Positions 22,630 to 35,557 of a stretch of DNA of 64,000 bases are shown piece after piece. Position numbers and translations under genes: made by a program. The DNA is from Tragulus kanchil (taxonomy: Eukaryota > Chordata > Mammalia > Artiodactyla > Tragulidae), in NCBI GenBank assembly GCA_022376925.1, contig JAIOJX010000003.1, positions 41,463,874 through 41,527,873 on the forward strand, read 5' to 3'. The notes under the pieces are model-generated. The model had not been told where the DNA came from, ran no database searches, and worked only from the letters and a program-made list of their open reading frames with translations. How positions within the stretch are numbered: position 1 is the first letter of the stretch; each line of letters opens with the position of its first letter.

Positions 22630-23137
22630 AGAAGGAGTTATATAGTAGCAACTTGCACTAATTAGAGAAACATGCCTCTTCATTGTCATTTTCTTATACT
22701 GTACGCTATGATAGCACATTTCAGTGATGTTATGATATTATCTTTTCTTCTTATTTTATATGTTTGTTCTATATACTGTATCATTTACTGAAGAGTAAAA
22801 GGCAATAACTTTCAGTTAATTCATCTGACTGGAATGAATACTTTAAGGTAGTACTTTTTCTATTTCCTCCATAATAAGACTCTACATTTTGATTATTTTT
22901 AATATTATACATACAGCCATGTTATCATAGCTTGCAGAAAGTTTCAATGGTTGCACTAAAACTTTAAGAATTCAATGGTAAGCATTGATACTATTCAACC
23001 TGCTGGAATAAAGTATAATAAAACATAATAAAAATACTTTTTTATATAAATACATAGTGAAAGAAAAAGCTTTATAACATTTATCTTTTTATGTACCTAT
23101 GAATCTTTCAAATATACTAATAAAAATAAAGTTTTTT

Positions 23138-23393
23138 GGGCTTCCCTGGTGATCCAGTGGGTAAAGAGTCCACCTTGCTGTGCAAGGGTCACTGGTTCAA
23201 TCCCTGGCCCAGGAATATCCCACGTGCCAAGAAGCGGCTTGACCGGTGTGTCGGTTGCTAGCTGGCACTCTGGAGCACAGGCGCCCAGAGCCAGTGCTCT
23301 GCAAAAAGAGAGAACACTGCGATGGGAGGCCCACAAATGCCAGAGAATAAAGATGGATGAAAAATAAATGATGACTTAAAGGCAAAAAAAAAA
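23138..23393 (+). mobile_element. GC-rich tRNA-derived SINE, short form, second copy
   Basis: Duplicate of 21987-22242 with two substitutions (near 23189 and 23204). Confidence 0.9.
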
Positions 23394-23705
23394 AGGTCTC
23401 CCCTTAAAAAAAAATAGTTTTCTAACCAGTACAATTAAGAAAATGTACAGAAGTTTAATAACCAATAACTGTTCGCATGATATACCTAAAGCCTGACCAA
23501 AAAGAAAAAAAACAAACATCCAACTAAATGGCCAAGAGAGTCATAAGTAAACATTGAAGCTTATTTTAGCCAGACTCAAATGAATTTATAGTCAGAGAAA
23601 CAGGTAATCAAATAGCTTTAATAGAACATAAATAGCTATAATAAATTTTATTTAAAGACGGTGAGAACTAAATAGGAGCCCATTCAAAAAGCACAACTTT
23701 TACAA

Positions 23706-24635
23706 TTTTCACATTTTAACCGTGAAGAAATCTAGTGACAAGACCAAACCTGTTCTTTAACCAGTCAAGTGAGTAAAAAAATATGATCGATACTGTAAAG
23801 AGAAAATCTAACCCCAGCAATTGTGGCACTGAGAATGAGGTAATTCTTGGGTAACAAGCAGGGAATCTCTTTGATCAATGCTTTAGCACTTCCCAGCATC
23901 TAATTTAGCACTTTCTGAGATCTTGTGTTAACCTGAGCTGGTAACCTGTCTATTCACTTTATTCCAGAATCAGAATACAGGCTGAAAAAGAATGAGTGTC
24001 CCAGGGAAAACTCCTGGTAGGCATGTCCAAAGGTGCAACCTCTCCGTAGTCTACCAAGAGACTAGTATACTTCAGGCCCACTTCTGGTTTCCCATTTTTA
24101 ATTTAATATCAAAACAAAACAGTTAGACTTAAAATGGAGTCCTTCTGTACTTGAATGAGCCTGATTCAATCCAATTCTGTGAAAGGCTTTTTGAGTCTGC
24201 CCCCTCCCTCCCAGAGCCCTAGCAGCAGTTAGATGGAGTTCACCTTACCCAGTGGGGTTCTGCTTTAATAAAACTGGAAGAAGTTCCTTTATTTCAGGAA
24301 TTTATAAATAGAGCAAAAGTGGGTAGTTTGAATGACATTCTCACACAGGATCAAGTATATGGCACACTAAGCAGTTAATCTCAGTATTTAACATCTTTAA
24401 AGCAAATGACAATTCACCTTTAGGGCTGTTCTTGTTTTAACCCCCAGCCTCTTTACACAGGAATTGGTGCATAAGTGCTTAAGTAGGAATGACTAAGAGA
24501 AAAGTCTTTGTTCTGTTCCTATCCCGACCCTCTTCATATTTATCCATTCAGTTTTTATGACATGCATTAATCATCTTCTGGGGATTATATTGTTTAATTT
24601 ACCATACTGATACTTTATCGGGGTTTCCCTTTTAA
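23706..24635. other. Repeat-free unique DNA (duplicated at 24911-25841)
   Basis: No recognised element, no long frame. The copy within duplication 7 is nearly identical. Confidence 0.55.
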
Positions 24636-24752
24636 TGGCAGAGTGGTATCAGGCTCTTTCACTGCAAATAACCAAAGTTCAAAGTTCATATTCTCTGCTT
24701 GCCAACTGTGTAAAACATATAAGATAAATCTCTGCCTCAGTTTGCTTGTCTT
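24636..24752 (+). mobile_element. MIR SINE, truncated first copy
   Basis: Word pattern 'gcctcagtttgcttgtct' (about 24735-24752) is the MIR core ending. It stops at the filler; a four-base loss precedes it. Confidence 0.6.
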
Positions 24753-25841
24753 GGAAATATGCATACTTGAGCTAGCCAGCTCAAATGAATTTATAGTCAG
24801 AGAAACAGGTAATAAAAGCTTTAATAGAACATAAATAGCTATAATAAATTTTATTTAAAGACGGTGAGAACTAAATAGGAGCCCATTCAAAAAGCACAAC
24901 TTTTACAATTTTCACATTTTAACCGTGAAGAAATCTAGTGACAAGACCAAACCTGTTCTTTAACCAGTCAAGTGAGTAAAAAAATATGATCGATACTGTA
25001 AAGAGAAAATCTAACCCCAGCAATTGTGGCACTGAGAATGAGGTAATTCTTGGGTAACAAGCAGGGAATCTCTTTGATCAATGCTTTAGCACTTCCCAGC
25101 ATCTAATTTAGCACTTTCTGAGATCTTGTGTTAACCTGAGCTGGTAACCTGTCTATTCACTTTATTCCAGAATCAGAATACAGGCTGAAAAAGAATGAGT
25201 GTCCCAGGGAAAACTCCTGGTAGGCATGTCCAAAGGTGCAACCTCTCCGTAGTCTACCAAGAGACTAGTATACTTCAGGCCCACTTCTGGTTTCCCATTT
25301 TTAATTTAATATCAAAACAAAACAGTTAGACTTAAAATGGAGTCCTTCTGTACTTGAATGAGCCTGATTCAATCCAATTCTGTGAAAGGCTTTTTGAGTC
25401 TGCCCCCTCCCTCCCAGAGCCCTAGCAGCAGTTAGATGGAGTTCACCTTACCCAGTGGGGTTCTGCTTTAATAAAACTGGAAGAAGTTCCTTTATTTCAG
25501 GAATTTATAAATAGAGCAAAAGTGGGTAGTTTGAATGACATTCTCACACAGGATCAAGTATATGGCACACTAAGCAGTTAATCTCAGTATTTAACATCTT
25601 TAAAGCAAATGACAATTCACCTTTAGGGCTGTTCTTGTTTTAACCCCCAGCCTCTTTACACAGGAATTGGTGCATAAGTGCTTAAGTAGGAATGACTAAG
25701 AGAAAAGTCTTTGTTCTGTTCCTATCCCGACCCTCTTCATATTTATCCATTCAGTTTTTATGACATGCATTAATCATCTTCTGGGGATTATATTGTTTAA
25801 TTTACCATACTGATACTTTATCGGGGTTTCCCTTTTAATGG

Positions 25842-26075
25842 CAGAGTGGTATCAGGCTCTTTCACTGCAAATAACCAAAGTTCAAAGTTCATATTCTCTG
25901 CTTGCCAACTGTGTAAAACATATAAGATAAATCTCTCTGTGCCTCAGTTTGCTTGTCTATAAAATGGGAATGATAATATGTCTTATAGTTTTATCATGGG
26001 GATTAAAGGGATTGGTATGTATAAGAGGTTATAACAGACTGGTTCAGCATGGATCCTATATACATTTTAGCTGTT
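25842..26075 (+). mobile_element. MIR SINE, continuous copy
   Basis: Contains 'gtgcctcagtttgcttgtctataaaatggg' (around 25939-25968), a classical MIR core, followed by a 'tggggattaaagg' block. This version is not cut. Confidence 0.75.
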
Positions 26076-26315
26076 TATTCACCAAATGGTGAATGACATC
26101 AAGCCTATTGATAGCTAGAGGCATGGCATGGGCCCACAGAGGAAAATACGTGAAAGGAAAAGGGAAAGGGGTATGAAATAGAACTCTGTGGCTCAAGTGT
26201 TAACTCCTGTGGGATTTCTTCTCTGTGAGGAAATTCTTTTGTGGGTATAAAGAGGTTTTTGAACTCTCTTACCTCCACACATGAGAGTGTGTGTCCTTGG
26301 CGCCCAAAATAAGAC

Positions 26316-26512
26316 TGAATAGCACAGATGGTAAAGAATCTGCCTGCAATGAGGGAGACCTAAATTCAGTCCCTGGGTCAGGAAGATCCTCTGGAGAAGG
26401 GAGTGGCTACCAACTCCAGGATACTTGCCTGGAAAAGCCCATGGACAGAAGAACCTGGAGGGCTACAGTCCATGGGGTCGCAAATAGTTGGACACATCTG
26501 AGCACTTAACAC
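26316..26512 (+). mobile_element. Bov-A SINE
   Basis: 'gatggtaaagaatctgcctg' near 26328, 'gggtcaggaagatcctctgg' near 26375 and 'gagggctacagtccatgggg' near 26458. A 130-codon minus-strand frame overlaps it and reads SINE sequence. Confidence 0.88.
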
Positions 26513-29500
26513 ATACGTCCATGCATAAGATAGGTACTTAGTACATGTTTCTGGAACAAAAACTACTGATACCATGGGAGGGATATGGACCATGGGAACA
26601 ATTCTCCTATCCTTAAGCTGGCTCTCAGTTTTCTCTATCATCTGGGGAATATGAAACTCAATAGTCAAGATCAAACTAAAAGTCTGGAGAACACTTTCTG
26701 AAGTCTTGGAGGGGCAGGGGCTTGCAGGCAGGGGTGTAATTCCAGCAAGTTGTCCAAATGCGCATGTCATAAGTAGCAGTCAACACAAGACTCAGCTTGA
26801 GAGGCTGTTGACTTTCTGTGTAATTACAGCAAGTGCACCCTGGGTAGTCTATGTGATTGTAAACGGCATTTCCAACTCTGTATGGCATTAAATTAAAAAA
26901 AAAAAAAGCAGTGAAGTTATAGCCATTAGCAAAGCTGAATTGGAACTCCTAGAAAAATGTCAAGGAGATCTTAATTGTACTTTATATAATGGTCTCCTAG
27001 GCTAATAAGATATGATCTAAAACCATTAGGTATGAGAAGGTAAACATTTTAAGAGCACTTTTTTTGCCAAAAGGCTCTTCATCTCTATTTGACAACTCTC
27101 ACTCGGCCTTGAGGTAAAGCATTGCAGTGGTCTGAAAGAACAGATATTGTTTGTGACAGAGGCCGTGGGGCCCTTTAGTGTGGGAGAGTACACTGAGATA
27201 AGGTAGACGGAGCAGCACAGTCTATAAATCTGATTCTTAAGTTGCCAGTCACTGCTCCCCACCTCTCACCCTGGCAGAGGGGGCGGGCAGGTAAGCTGTA
27301 AAAGTTATTCCCCTGTCAGGTAGCATGCAGCTCCCCAATGCTGGGAAACACCCATTATTCTGACAAGCTTCAGAACACATAAATCTATTTAACCTTATAA
27401 ATGACTGAGACTCATTCTCTCAAGGTCGGAATCATGCCAACAAAGAGCCGTATATTCATGCCTCTTTTTTTTTTTTTTTTCCAATGAGCTTCTGAGCTAA
27501 GACAGTGGATCCTTGGATCTCTGTAGATATTGGGAATTTTATAGAGTCTCTGCTCTCGGTTATTGATAGAAGTTATTAGCGATCAAATAAACAGGTCAGT
27601 GTGACTCTGCCCCATGAACTCCAAAGTCTGGTCTCTTATTCCTGGCTAAAAAGCACGCTTTCCCCCTCCTTAGTTTATCTTTTTCATTGATTTCATGTTA
27701 AAATAACACAAAAAAACATTATCTACCTCTAAGATGTATGTCTTGGTGAGGGGTAGGGTCCCTTTACCTACTTGAACTCTCTCTTAACAGAAAGGACTAG
27801 TTGCCCACTATTCCTAAAGAGGAACTATGTGAAAAAAGTACCAAAAATTAATCTATGTTTGAATTTTACAACTGTGTTCAGTTAAAATGTGTTATGTGAA
27901 AATCCAATTACCAAAGCAGAACGTAAATAGTTACTCCAGTTAGAAATAGTGAGTGGTTACATTAATTTTTTTCCCTTAAAGCAGGGAATCTATAGTGGGT
28001 AAAACACTGAAGTATAGCCATTAGCAAAGCTGAATTGGAACTCCTAGAAAATGTCAAGGAGATCTTAATTGTACTTTATATAATGGTCTCCTAGGCTAAT
28101 AAGATATGATCTAAAACCATTAGGTATGAGAAGGTAAACATTTTAAGAGCACTTTTTTTGCCAAAAGGCTCTTCATCTCTATTTGACAACTCTCACTCGG
28201 CCTTGAGGTAAAGCATTGCAGTGGTCTGAAAGAACAGATATTGTTTGTGACAGAGGCCGTGGGGCCCTTTAGTGTGGGAGAGTACACTGAGATAAGGTAG
28301 ACGGAGCAGCACAGTCTATAAATCTGATTCTTAAGTTGCCAGTCACTGCTCCCCACCTCTCACCCTGGCAGAGGGGGCGGGCAGGTAAGCTGTAAAAGTT
28401 ATTCCCCTGTCAGGTAGCATGCAGCTCCCCAATGCTGGGAAACACCCATTATTCTGACAAGCTTCAGAACACATAAATCTATTTAACCTTATAAATGACT
28501 GAGACTCATTCTCTCAAGGTCGGAATCATGCCAACAAAGAGCCGTATATTCATGCCTCTTTTTTTTTTTTTTTTCCAATGAGCTTCTGAGCTAAGACAGT
28601 GGATCCTTGGATCTCTGTAGATATTGGGAATTTTATAGAGTCTCTGCTCTCGGTTATTGATAGAAGTTATTAGCGATCAAATAAACAGGTCAGTGTGACT
28701 CTGCCCCATGAACTCCAAAGTCTGGTCTCTTATTCCTGGCTAAAAAGCACGCTTTCCCCCTCCTTAGTTTATCTTTTTCATTGATTTCATGTTAAAATAA
28801 CACAAAAAAACATTATCTACCTCTAAGATGTATGTCTTGGTGAGGGGTAGGGTCCCTTTACCTACTTGAACTCTCTCTTAACAGAAAGGACTAGTTGCCC
28901 ACTATTCCTAAAGAGGGAACTATGTGAAAAAAAGTACCAAAAATTAATCTATGTTTGAATTTTACAACTGTGTTCAGTTAAAATGTGTTATGTGAAAATC
29001 CAATTACCAAAGCAGAACGTAAATAGTTACTCCAGTTAGAAATAGTGAGTGGTTACAATTTGCAATTTGGTTCTGTTTGTAAACCCAGCTTAGAAATCAT
29101 TGTTCAGACATGTGGGTTTTAGTTTCAGGTTGTCTCAATCTTGTATACGTTCTGGCAAACAATGTAATGCTTCTTTATACCTTTCTTTCTCTGTTTGTCC
29201 AGGGGAGAGCATAACCACTAAGTGAAATTTGTACAGTGCTTTGGCACACCTGCACAAATTGTGCCATTTCAAATAGATATTAAGATGGCATTTGTTTAAT
29301 CCAGTACAAAAACAGAATAATACTTTCCTTAACGCTGGTTGGGTCATGTTTACTAGAGTGTGTTTGTTTCATTAAACATTAGCCATTCGGGATTAGATGT
29401 TACATGAAACGGCCTACTTTTGTCAAATACATTTATGAACCCCTGAGGTAAACAAAGTTAAACAAGGCCTTGTTATGAGACTTCTCAGAGCCTTTAATAT

Positions 29501-30056
29501 GCTAATGAGTGTTATGACTCTCCTACATGGGTATAGCACATGGTATGTTCCAAATTTATGTAACAACAGCATTTAGGGGGAGAGAACTTTTCTTCTGGAG
29601 CCCAAGGGAAGCTTTTGTGACATGTCTGACACAAGAAAGAGCACCATTTATAGGTGCAATTCAAAAATTTTTAAAGAGGAAGTACAGTGTTGAAAAGCAC
29701 ATCTATCTTTTCAATATTATAATAGAAGCTGGCTTAGTTGACATGCATTTAACTTAGAATGGCTTATCATTGACTCTAAAAAGTTTACTAGTTGAAACAT
29801 ATTGAATTGTTGGTTTTGAGGGTCAAAAGAAATTATGAACATCAGCATTTTTATGTATATCTACCTAATATCAGTGACCCTGGTAGATTGAACCATGGAG
29901 CTAGTGGACTAAATTCTAATATGTCTGCAGATTTCTGCTGTTGCAAGTTGAATTATATATTGACCAGAATCAACTATGTTTGTCCCTAAACATTTTATGA
30001 TAGTTGTGTTTATTCTTATAATTGCATAATTAAATTATATTATGTAAACCCTTAGA
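26513..30056. other. Repeat-poor region, possible conserved noncoding DNA
   Basis: Apart from duplication 8, the left part of duplication 9 and T runs (about 27464-27480 and 28559-28574), I recognise no retroelement. That is unusual against the density around it. Words such as 'cctttaatatgctaatgag' near 29491 resemble homeodomain/POU-type sites, but this is only suggestive. Confidence 0.4.
26913..29057 (+). repeat. Direct duplication 8 (two ~1.05 kb copies, ~45 bp filler)
   Basis: Copy 1 is about 26913-27961 and copy 2 about 28008-29057, offset 1095. The filler is about 27962-28007. Two single-base deletions lie in the first 45 bases of copy 2. The duplicated DNA contains no repeat family I recognise. 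Confidence 0.97.
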
Positions 30057-30266
30057 GGGCTTTCCTGATGGCTCAATGGTAAAGAACCTGCCTGCCAGCG
30101 CAGGAGATGTGGGTTTGATCCTTGGATAGGGAAGATCCCCTGGTGGAGGAAGTGGAAACCAACTCCAGTATTCTTGCTAGGAAAACCCCACGAACAGAGT
30201 AGCTGGCAGGCCACAGTCCATGGGGTCTCAAAAGTGTTGGACACAACTTAGCAACTAAACAACAAC
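30057..30266 (+). mobile_element. Bov-tA SINE
   Basis: 'gggctttcctgatggctcaatgg' head, B-box 'gggtttgatccttgg' near 30110, core 'gggaagatcccctgg' near 30129 and tail 'ttggacacaacttagcaac'. Confidence 0.92.
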
Positions 30267-31231
30267 ACAACAATAGAATATAAATATGAATATAAAAAAT
30301 TTGGTGAATTCTATGCAAACTAGATTGAATGCTTTGTCAATACTCATGATGAAATTTAAAAACTGCTTTTAACTGAGGCATTGTTGAGGTATTCTAAAAG
30401 ATTGGTGCTGGAAAATCTTAAAATTGTAGACATCAGCACTGTGTATTTTTTTTTGCCATTTTTTAAATTTTACTTTTTTGCTTTTACAGAGTTCTGTTGT
30501 TTATAGATATGTATAATCTCAGATTAGTCCTCAGTATTTAAAGTGATTTTTAATTATCACTCTACATTGAAGAAACTGAAACTGGAAATGTTGCATATGT
30601 TACAAATGTGATTTATGGTTAGAAAGAATCAGAATTCTTATCAGGGAACCGATACTCAAAGCAGAGACTTTGATCCAATGTCAAAAGATTGATGATCATA
30701 GAGAGGCTATATCCAAATATTTTAATAACTGGTATGGTTTTGACAGTGACCAGGGAGAGAACTTTTCTTCAGGAGCCCAAGGGAAGCTTTTGTGACATGT
30801 TTGACACAAGAAAGAACACCATTTATAGGTGCAATTCAAAAATTTTTAAAGAGGAAGTACAGTGTTGAAAAGCACATCTATCTTTTCAATATTATAATAG
30901 AAGCTGGCTTAGTTGACATGCATTTAACTTAGAATGGCTTATCATTGACTCTAGAAAGTTTACTAGTTGAAACATATTGAATTGTTGGTTTTGAGGGTCA
31001 AAAGAAATTATGAACATCAGCATTTTTATGTATATCTACCTAATATCAGTGACCCTGGTAGATTGAACCATGGAGCTAGTGGACTAAATTCTAATATGTC
31101 TGCAGATTTCTGCTGTTGCAAGTTGAATTATATATTGACCAGAATCAACTATGTTTGTCCCTAAACATTTTATGATAGTTGTGTTTATTCTTATAATTGC
31201 ATAATTAAATTATATTATGTAAACCCTTAGA

Positions 31232-31441
31232 GGGCTTTCCTGATGGCTCAATGGTAAAGAACCTGCCTGCCAGCGCAGGAGATGTGGGTTTGATCCTTGG
31301 ATAGGGAAGATCCCCTGGTGGAGGAAGTGGAAACCAACTCCAGTATTCTTGCTAGGAAAACCCCACGAACAGAGTAGCTGGCAGGCCACAGTCCATGGGG
31401 TCTCAAAAGTGTTGGACACAACTTAGCAACTAAACAACAAC
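31232..31441 (+). mobile_element. Bov-tA SINE, second copy
   Basis: Duplicate of 30057-30266; no difference noticed. Confidence 0.92.
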
Positions 31442-31927
31442 ACAACAATAGAATATAAATATGAATATAAAAAATTTGGTGAATTCTATGCAAACTAGAT
31501 TGAATGCTTTGTCAATACTCATGATGAAATTTAAAAACTGCTTTTAACTGAGGCATTGTTGAGGTATTCTAAAAGATTGGTGCTGGAAAATCTTAAAATT
31601 GTAGACATCAGCACTGTGTATTTTTTTTTGCCATTTTTTTAATTTTACTTTTTTGCTTTTACAGAGTTCTGTTGTTTATAGATATGTATAATCTCAGATT
31701 AGTCCTCAGTATTTAAAGTGATTTTTAATTATCACTCTACATTGAAGAAACTGAAACTGGAAATGTTGCATATGTTACAAATGTGATTTATGGTTAGAAA
31801 GAATCAGAATTCTTATCAGGGAACCGATACTCAAAGCAGAGACTTTGATCCAATGTCAAAAGATTGATGATCATAGAGAGGCTATATCCAAATATTTTAA
31901 TAACTGGTATGGTTTTGACAGTGACCA

Positions 31928-32997
31928 ATCAGAATAGATGCCTGTCACATCAGAAAGGAATCTCAAACTTAAACAATTACACATGCCGGCTGAATGTCAG
32001 CTGTGCCTACAAATGTTTTAGGTTAAAATATAACGTTTTGATAGCTTACATCATTTTAAAACAATTTCTTGTTTTAGACCAGTATTTTGATTATCCAGTC
32101 AAATGTTACTCCTGGTCAACTCTGAGAAGCCTTCTCTTGAACTACTCCTCCTATTGACCCTAAGAGGAACTAGTCTAATACAAGGTACTTTCCATATTCT
32201 TTTAATGATCAAGAACTGAGGCAAATCAGGTTGGTTCCTGGAAGAAGTAGGTGGAAGATTAGAAATCAGAATTTGATGACAGAAATAGTTTCCTTGTACT
32301 CAATCACTAGGTGAAAGAAAATGATCAGAAAAAGGGGGAAAAGAAAAGAAAAAAAAAGAGTTGGAATCAGGATTCCAGGTTTGGACAGAACAATCAGAAT
32401 ATTCGCTGCCAGAGGCAGTTTCTGTCACAGGTGACGTACTCAGTTCTAGGAAACAACTGGGAAAACACTGAACTGAATAAGTGACTTCTTGGTGTCCCTC
32501 ACATTCTAATCACGGCTAATTCACATCAGTGAATGGAGGCTGTCCAGCTACCTTTCAGGTCACTATCTTACAGCATCTTAACCAGTAGAATATGAGGCTC
32601 AGAAATCAGAATTAAATCCAGACACACAGAAGAAAAATACCACAACAAACTCTGTCAGTTGCCAAAAACATAAGAAGGTCTATCCACAGCTGTCAGGCTT
32701 TAATTCATTGGAAATAATATAGTTGAGAGAAATTCCAGTGCTCTTTGAAGCTGCAAAGTAAGTGTAAAATAATGATTTTGTTAAATAAAAAATATTATGG
32801 TTATGCCAGGGCTTTATTTTTCTTAAATTTCACTACTTTGAAATCCATCATATCTTCTTTTGAAATATTAGTTACTGTTGATCTGTGTTTGGGGAAAGTC
32901 TGTGAGTTAGAAGCAGGTCTAACCATCTGTAAGTGGCTACTGGCATTGTCGCCTAGTTCCTCACTGAGTGTTGGGATCATCTGTGGATTTTAGACAA
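31928..32997. other. Unique intergenic DNA
   Basis: No recognised repeat and no credible gene. A purine-rich tract (about 32330-32362) is the only low-complexity part. Confidence 0.55.
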
Positions 32998-33125
32998 GTT
33001 CTGGTGCCGGTGGGCCACTCTCAGAGATTCTGAGTCAGGTGGTCTGTGATGCGGCTGAGGTACCAGATTTTAAAAGCTTCCCACCTCAAGTGTTGTCCAT
33101 GGACCAGCTGTGTTCTCATGACCTG
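32998..33125. mobile_element. MER5-like hAT DNA transposon remnant
   Basis: The phrase 'ctcagagattctgagtcaggtggtctg' (about 33019-33045), followed by 'ttttaaaagcttccca', has the character of MER5A-type non-autonomous hAT elements. It is short and diverged. Confidence 0.45.
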
Positions 33126-33668
33126 GGAACCTAATACTAACTTTAAAGGATAAGAAGATGCTTAGAGTATCCATTTCTGGGGGAATTTGTGCACTCTTTT
33201 TAAGAAATCAGATTTCTGGGAATAATCTAAGATGACCACTTACCTTTAAGCACCAACAGTTAACTGAGGTTTGGGATCCTTTCCAGTGCTTTTGTTTCTC
33301 ATCAGAATTTAAAATAGCCAGCCACAGAAATAAAGTTTGTGGTTAGGGACCCAAGAACCTCTTGTAGAAATGATTGACACAAACACGTCTAAACATTTTT
33401 TTCTACTCATATGCCATTTTTCTGGCTGTGTTTCACAAAAAGAGCAAGAAGCACAATTCTAGGATAGCTATTCTTACACAGTCGTGGAGGTAGCAAAAAT
33501 CAGAGAACAGCTCTGGCTAGGAACACTTCTGTGCAGTACAGGTCTTAGATAGCATGGGAGTAGCTTCTCACATGGGTGTCAATATTGTACCCCAAATCTA
33601 CAATAAAAAAGAATTCTACTGTAGCCTTTATTTATTCTAGTAGTTCAAGTACATATGCATCAGCTCAT

Positions 33669-33885
33669 GGCTTCCCAGGTGGCACTAGTGGTAAGGAACC
33701 TACCTGTAGGAGACGTAAGAGATGTGAGTTTGATCCCTGGGTCAGGAAGATCCCCTGGAGGAGGGCATGGCAATTTCTGGAGTGGAGCTCTTGCCTAGAG
33801 AATCCCAAGGACAGAAGAATCTGGCGGACTACAGTCCATGGGGTCACAAAGAATCAGAAATGACAGAAATGACTTAGCACACACA
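33669..33885 (+). mobile_element. Bov-tA SINE
   Basis: Head 'ggcttcccaggtggcactag', B-box 'gagtttgatccctgg', core 'gtcaggaagatcccctggagg' and tail 'atgacttagcacacacagac'. A 95-codon frame through it is not a gene. Confidence 0.92.
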
Positions 33886-33940
33886 GACACACATGGCCAT
33901 TATCATGGATTTAGAAAGGAATTTATTTTGATTTTGTTTT

Positions 33941-34350
33941 AGTTTGCTAGGGCTGCCATAACTAAATAGTACAAGTGTGGTGACAACAGGAATTTATTGT
34001 TTCATAATTCTGGAGACCAGAAATCTACAAACAAAACTGTTAGCAGGGTCATGTTCTCTCTGAAGGCTCTGGGTAAAGACCCTCCTGTCTCTTCCTAGCT
34101 TCTGGTAGTGGCTGGTAACTGGCCATCCTTGGCCTTTCTGGTCTGTGGAGGCACTGTTCCAATCTTTCTGTGTGTCTTCATGTTGTCTTCCCTCTGTGTC
34201 TTTTCTTTTAAGAACATCAGTCATGTCAGATGAAGGGCCCAGTGTACTTCAGTATGACCTCATCTTAGCTAATTACATCAGCAACTATCTGTTTCCAAAT
34301 AAACTCACATACTGAGGTCCTGGGAAGGACATAAATATGAAGGGGTACTA
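33941..34350 (-). mobile_element. MaLR (MLT1-like) LTR
   Basis: The inverse pattern 'agtttgctagggctgccataac' at 33941, 'ttctggagaccagaaatctac' near 34009, and 'atgacctcatcttagctaatta' near 34254 fit a MaLR-type LTR read backwards. Diverged, solo. Confidence 0.65.
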
Positions 34351-34730
34351 TTCAATTAGTGCTATTTTTATTTTATAGGCCAGCCACAGAAATAAAGTTT
34401 GTGGTTAGGGACCCAAGAACCTCTTGTAGAAATGATTGACACAAACACGTCTAAACATTTTTTTCTACTCATATGCCATTTTTCTGGCTGTGTTTCACAA
34501 AAAGAGCAAGAAGCACAATTCTAGGATAGCTATTCTTACACAGTCGTGGAGGTAGCAAAAATCAGAGAACAGCTCTGGCTAGGAACACTTCTGTGCAGTA
34601 CAGGTCTTAGATAGCATGGGAGTAGCTTCTCACATGGGTGTCAATATTGTACCCCAAATCTACAATAAAAAAGAATTCTACTGTAGCCTTTATTTATTCT
34701 AGTAGTTCAAGTACATATGCATCAGCTCAT

Positions 34731-34947
34731 GGCTTCCCAGGTGGCACTAGTGGTAAGGAACCTACCTGTAGGAGACGTAAGAGATGTGAGTTTGATCCCT
34801 GGGTCAGGAAGATCCCCTGGAGGAGGGCATGGCAATTTCTGGAGTGGAGCTCTTGCCTAGAGAATCCCAAGGACAGAAGAATCTGGCGGACTACAGTCCA
34901 TGGGGTCACAAAGAATCAGAAATGACAGAAATGACTTAGCACACACA
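34731..34947 (+). mobile_element. Bov-tA SINE, second copy
   Basis: Duplicate of 33669-33885, identical as far as seen. Confidence 0.92.
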
Positions 34948-35002
34948 GACACACATGGCCATTATCATGGATTTAGAAAGGAATTTATTTTGATTTTGTT
35001 TT

Positions 35003-35412
35003 AGTTTGCTAGGGCTGCCATAACTAAATAGTACAAGTGTGGTGACAACAGGAATTTATTGTTTCATAATTCTGGAGACCAGAAATCTACAAACAAAACT
35101 GTTAGCAGGGTCATGTTCTCTCTGAAGGCTCTGGGTAAAGACCCTCCTGTCTCTTCCTAGCTTCTGGTAGTGGCTGGTAACTGGCCATCCTTGGCCTTTC
35201 TGGTCTGTGGAGGCACTGTTCCAATCTTTCTGTGTGTCTTCATGTTGTCTTCCCTCTGTGTCTTTTCTTTTAAGAACATCAGTCATGTCAGATGAAGGGC
35301 CCAGTGTACTTCAGTATGACCTCATCTTAGCTAATTACATCAGCAACTATCTGTTTCCAAATAAACTCACATACTGAGGTCCTGGGAAGGACATAAATAT
35401 GAAGGGGTACTA
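35003..35412 (-). mobile_element. MaLR (MLT1-like) LTR, second copy
   Basis: Duplicate of 33941-34350 at constant offset 1062. Confidence 0.65.
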
Positions 35413-35440
35413 TTCAATTAGTGCTATTTTTATTTTTAAA

Positions 35441-35557
35441 ATATTTTGGTAATGCCCTGTGACATGTGGGATCTTAATTTCCCAACCAGGGATTGAACCC
35501 ACACCCTTTGCTTTGGAAGTGCAGAATCTTAACCACTGGACCACCAAGGAAGTCCCA
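35441..35557 (-). mobile_element. CHR-type tRNA SINE, short form
   Basis: Minus-strand: 'gtgggatcttaatttcccaa', the inverse B-box 'gggattgaaccc' near 35490 and the head inverse 'ccactggaccaccaaggaagtccc' at its end. Confidence 0.8.

Larger units (their letters stand above)
21395..23705 (+). repeat. Direct duplication 6 (two ~1.15 kb copies, head to tail)
   Basis: Copy 1 is about 21395-22554 and copy 2 about 22553-23705, offset 1151 over most of the length. The first 30 bases of copy 2 (22572-22581) have lost several bases of a SINE that is intact in copy 1; the remainder is nearly identical. Copy 2 overlaps copy 1 of the next duplication. Confidence 0.97.
23567..25958 (+). repeat. Direct duplication 7 (two ~1186 bp copies, 20 bp filler)
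   Basis: Copy 1 is about 23567-24752 and copy 2 about 24773-25958. Small deletions lie in the last 30 bases of copy 1 (a CTGT-like loss near 24733) and the first 40 bases of copy 2 (near 24780 and 24813). The first 139 bases are also the tail of duplication 6, so that stretch occurs three times. Confidence 0.97.
29578..31927 (+). repeat. Direct duplication 9 (two 1175 bp copies, head to tail)
   Basis: Copy 1 is 29578-30752 and copy 2 is 30753-31927, a blunt join without filler. Four substitutions fall in the first 210 bases of copy 2 (near 30771, 30801, 30815 and 30954); the rest is almost identical. Confidence 0.97.
33318..35436 (+). repeat. Direct duplication 10 (two ~1057 bp copies, ~5 bp filler)
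   Basis: Copy 1 is 33318-34374 and copy 2 is 34380-35436, offset 1062 throughout. A short ATAG word occurs at the left edge and at the junction. Both copies contain one Bov SINE and one MaLR-like LTR segment. Confidence 0.97.
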
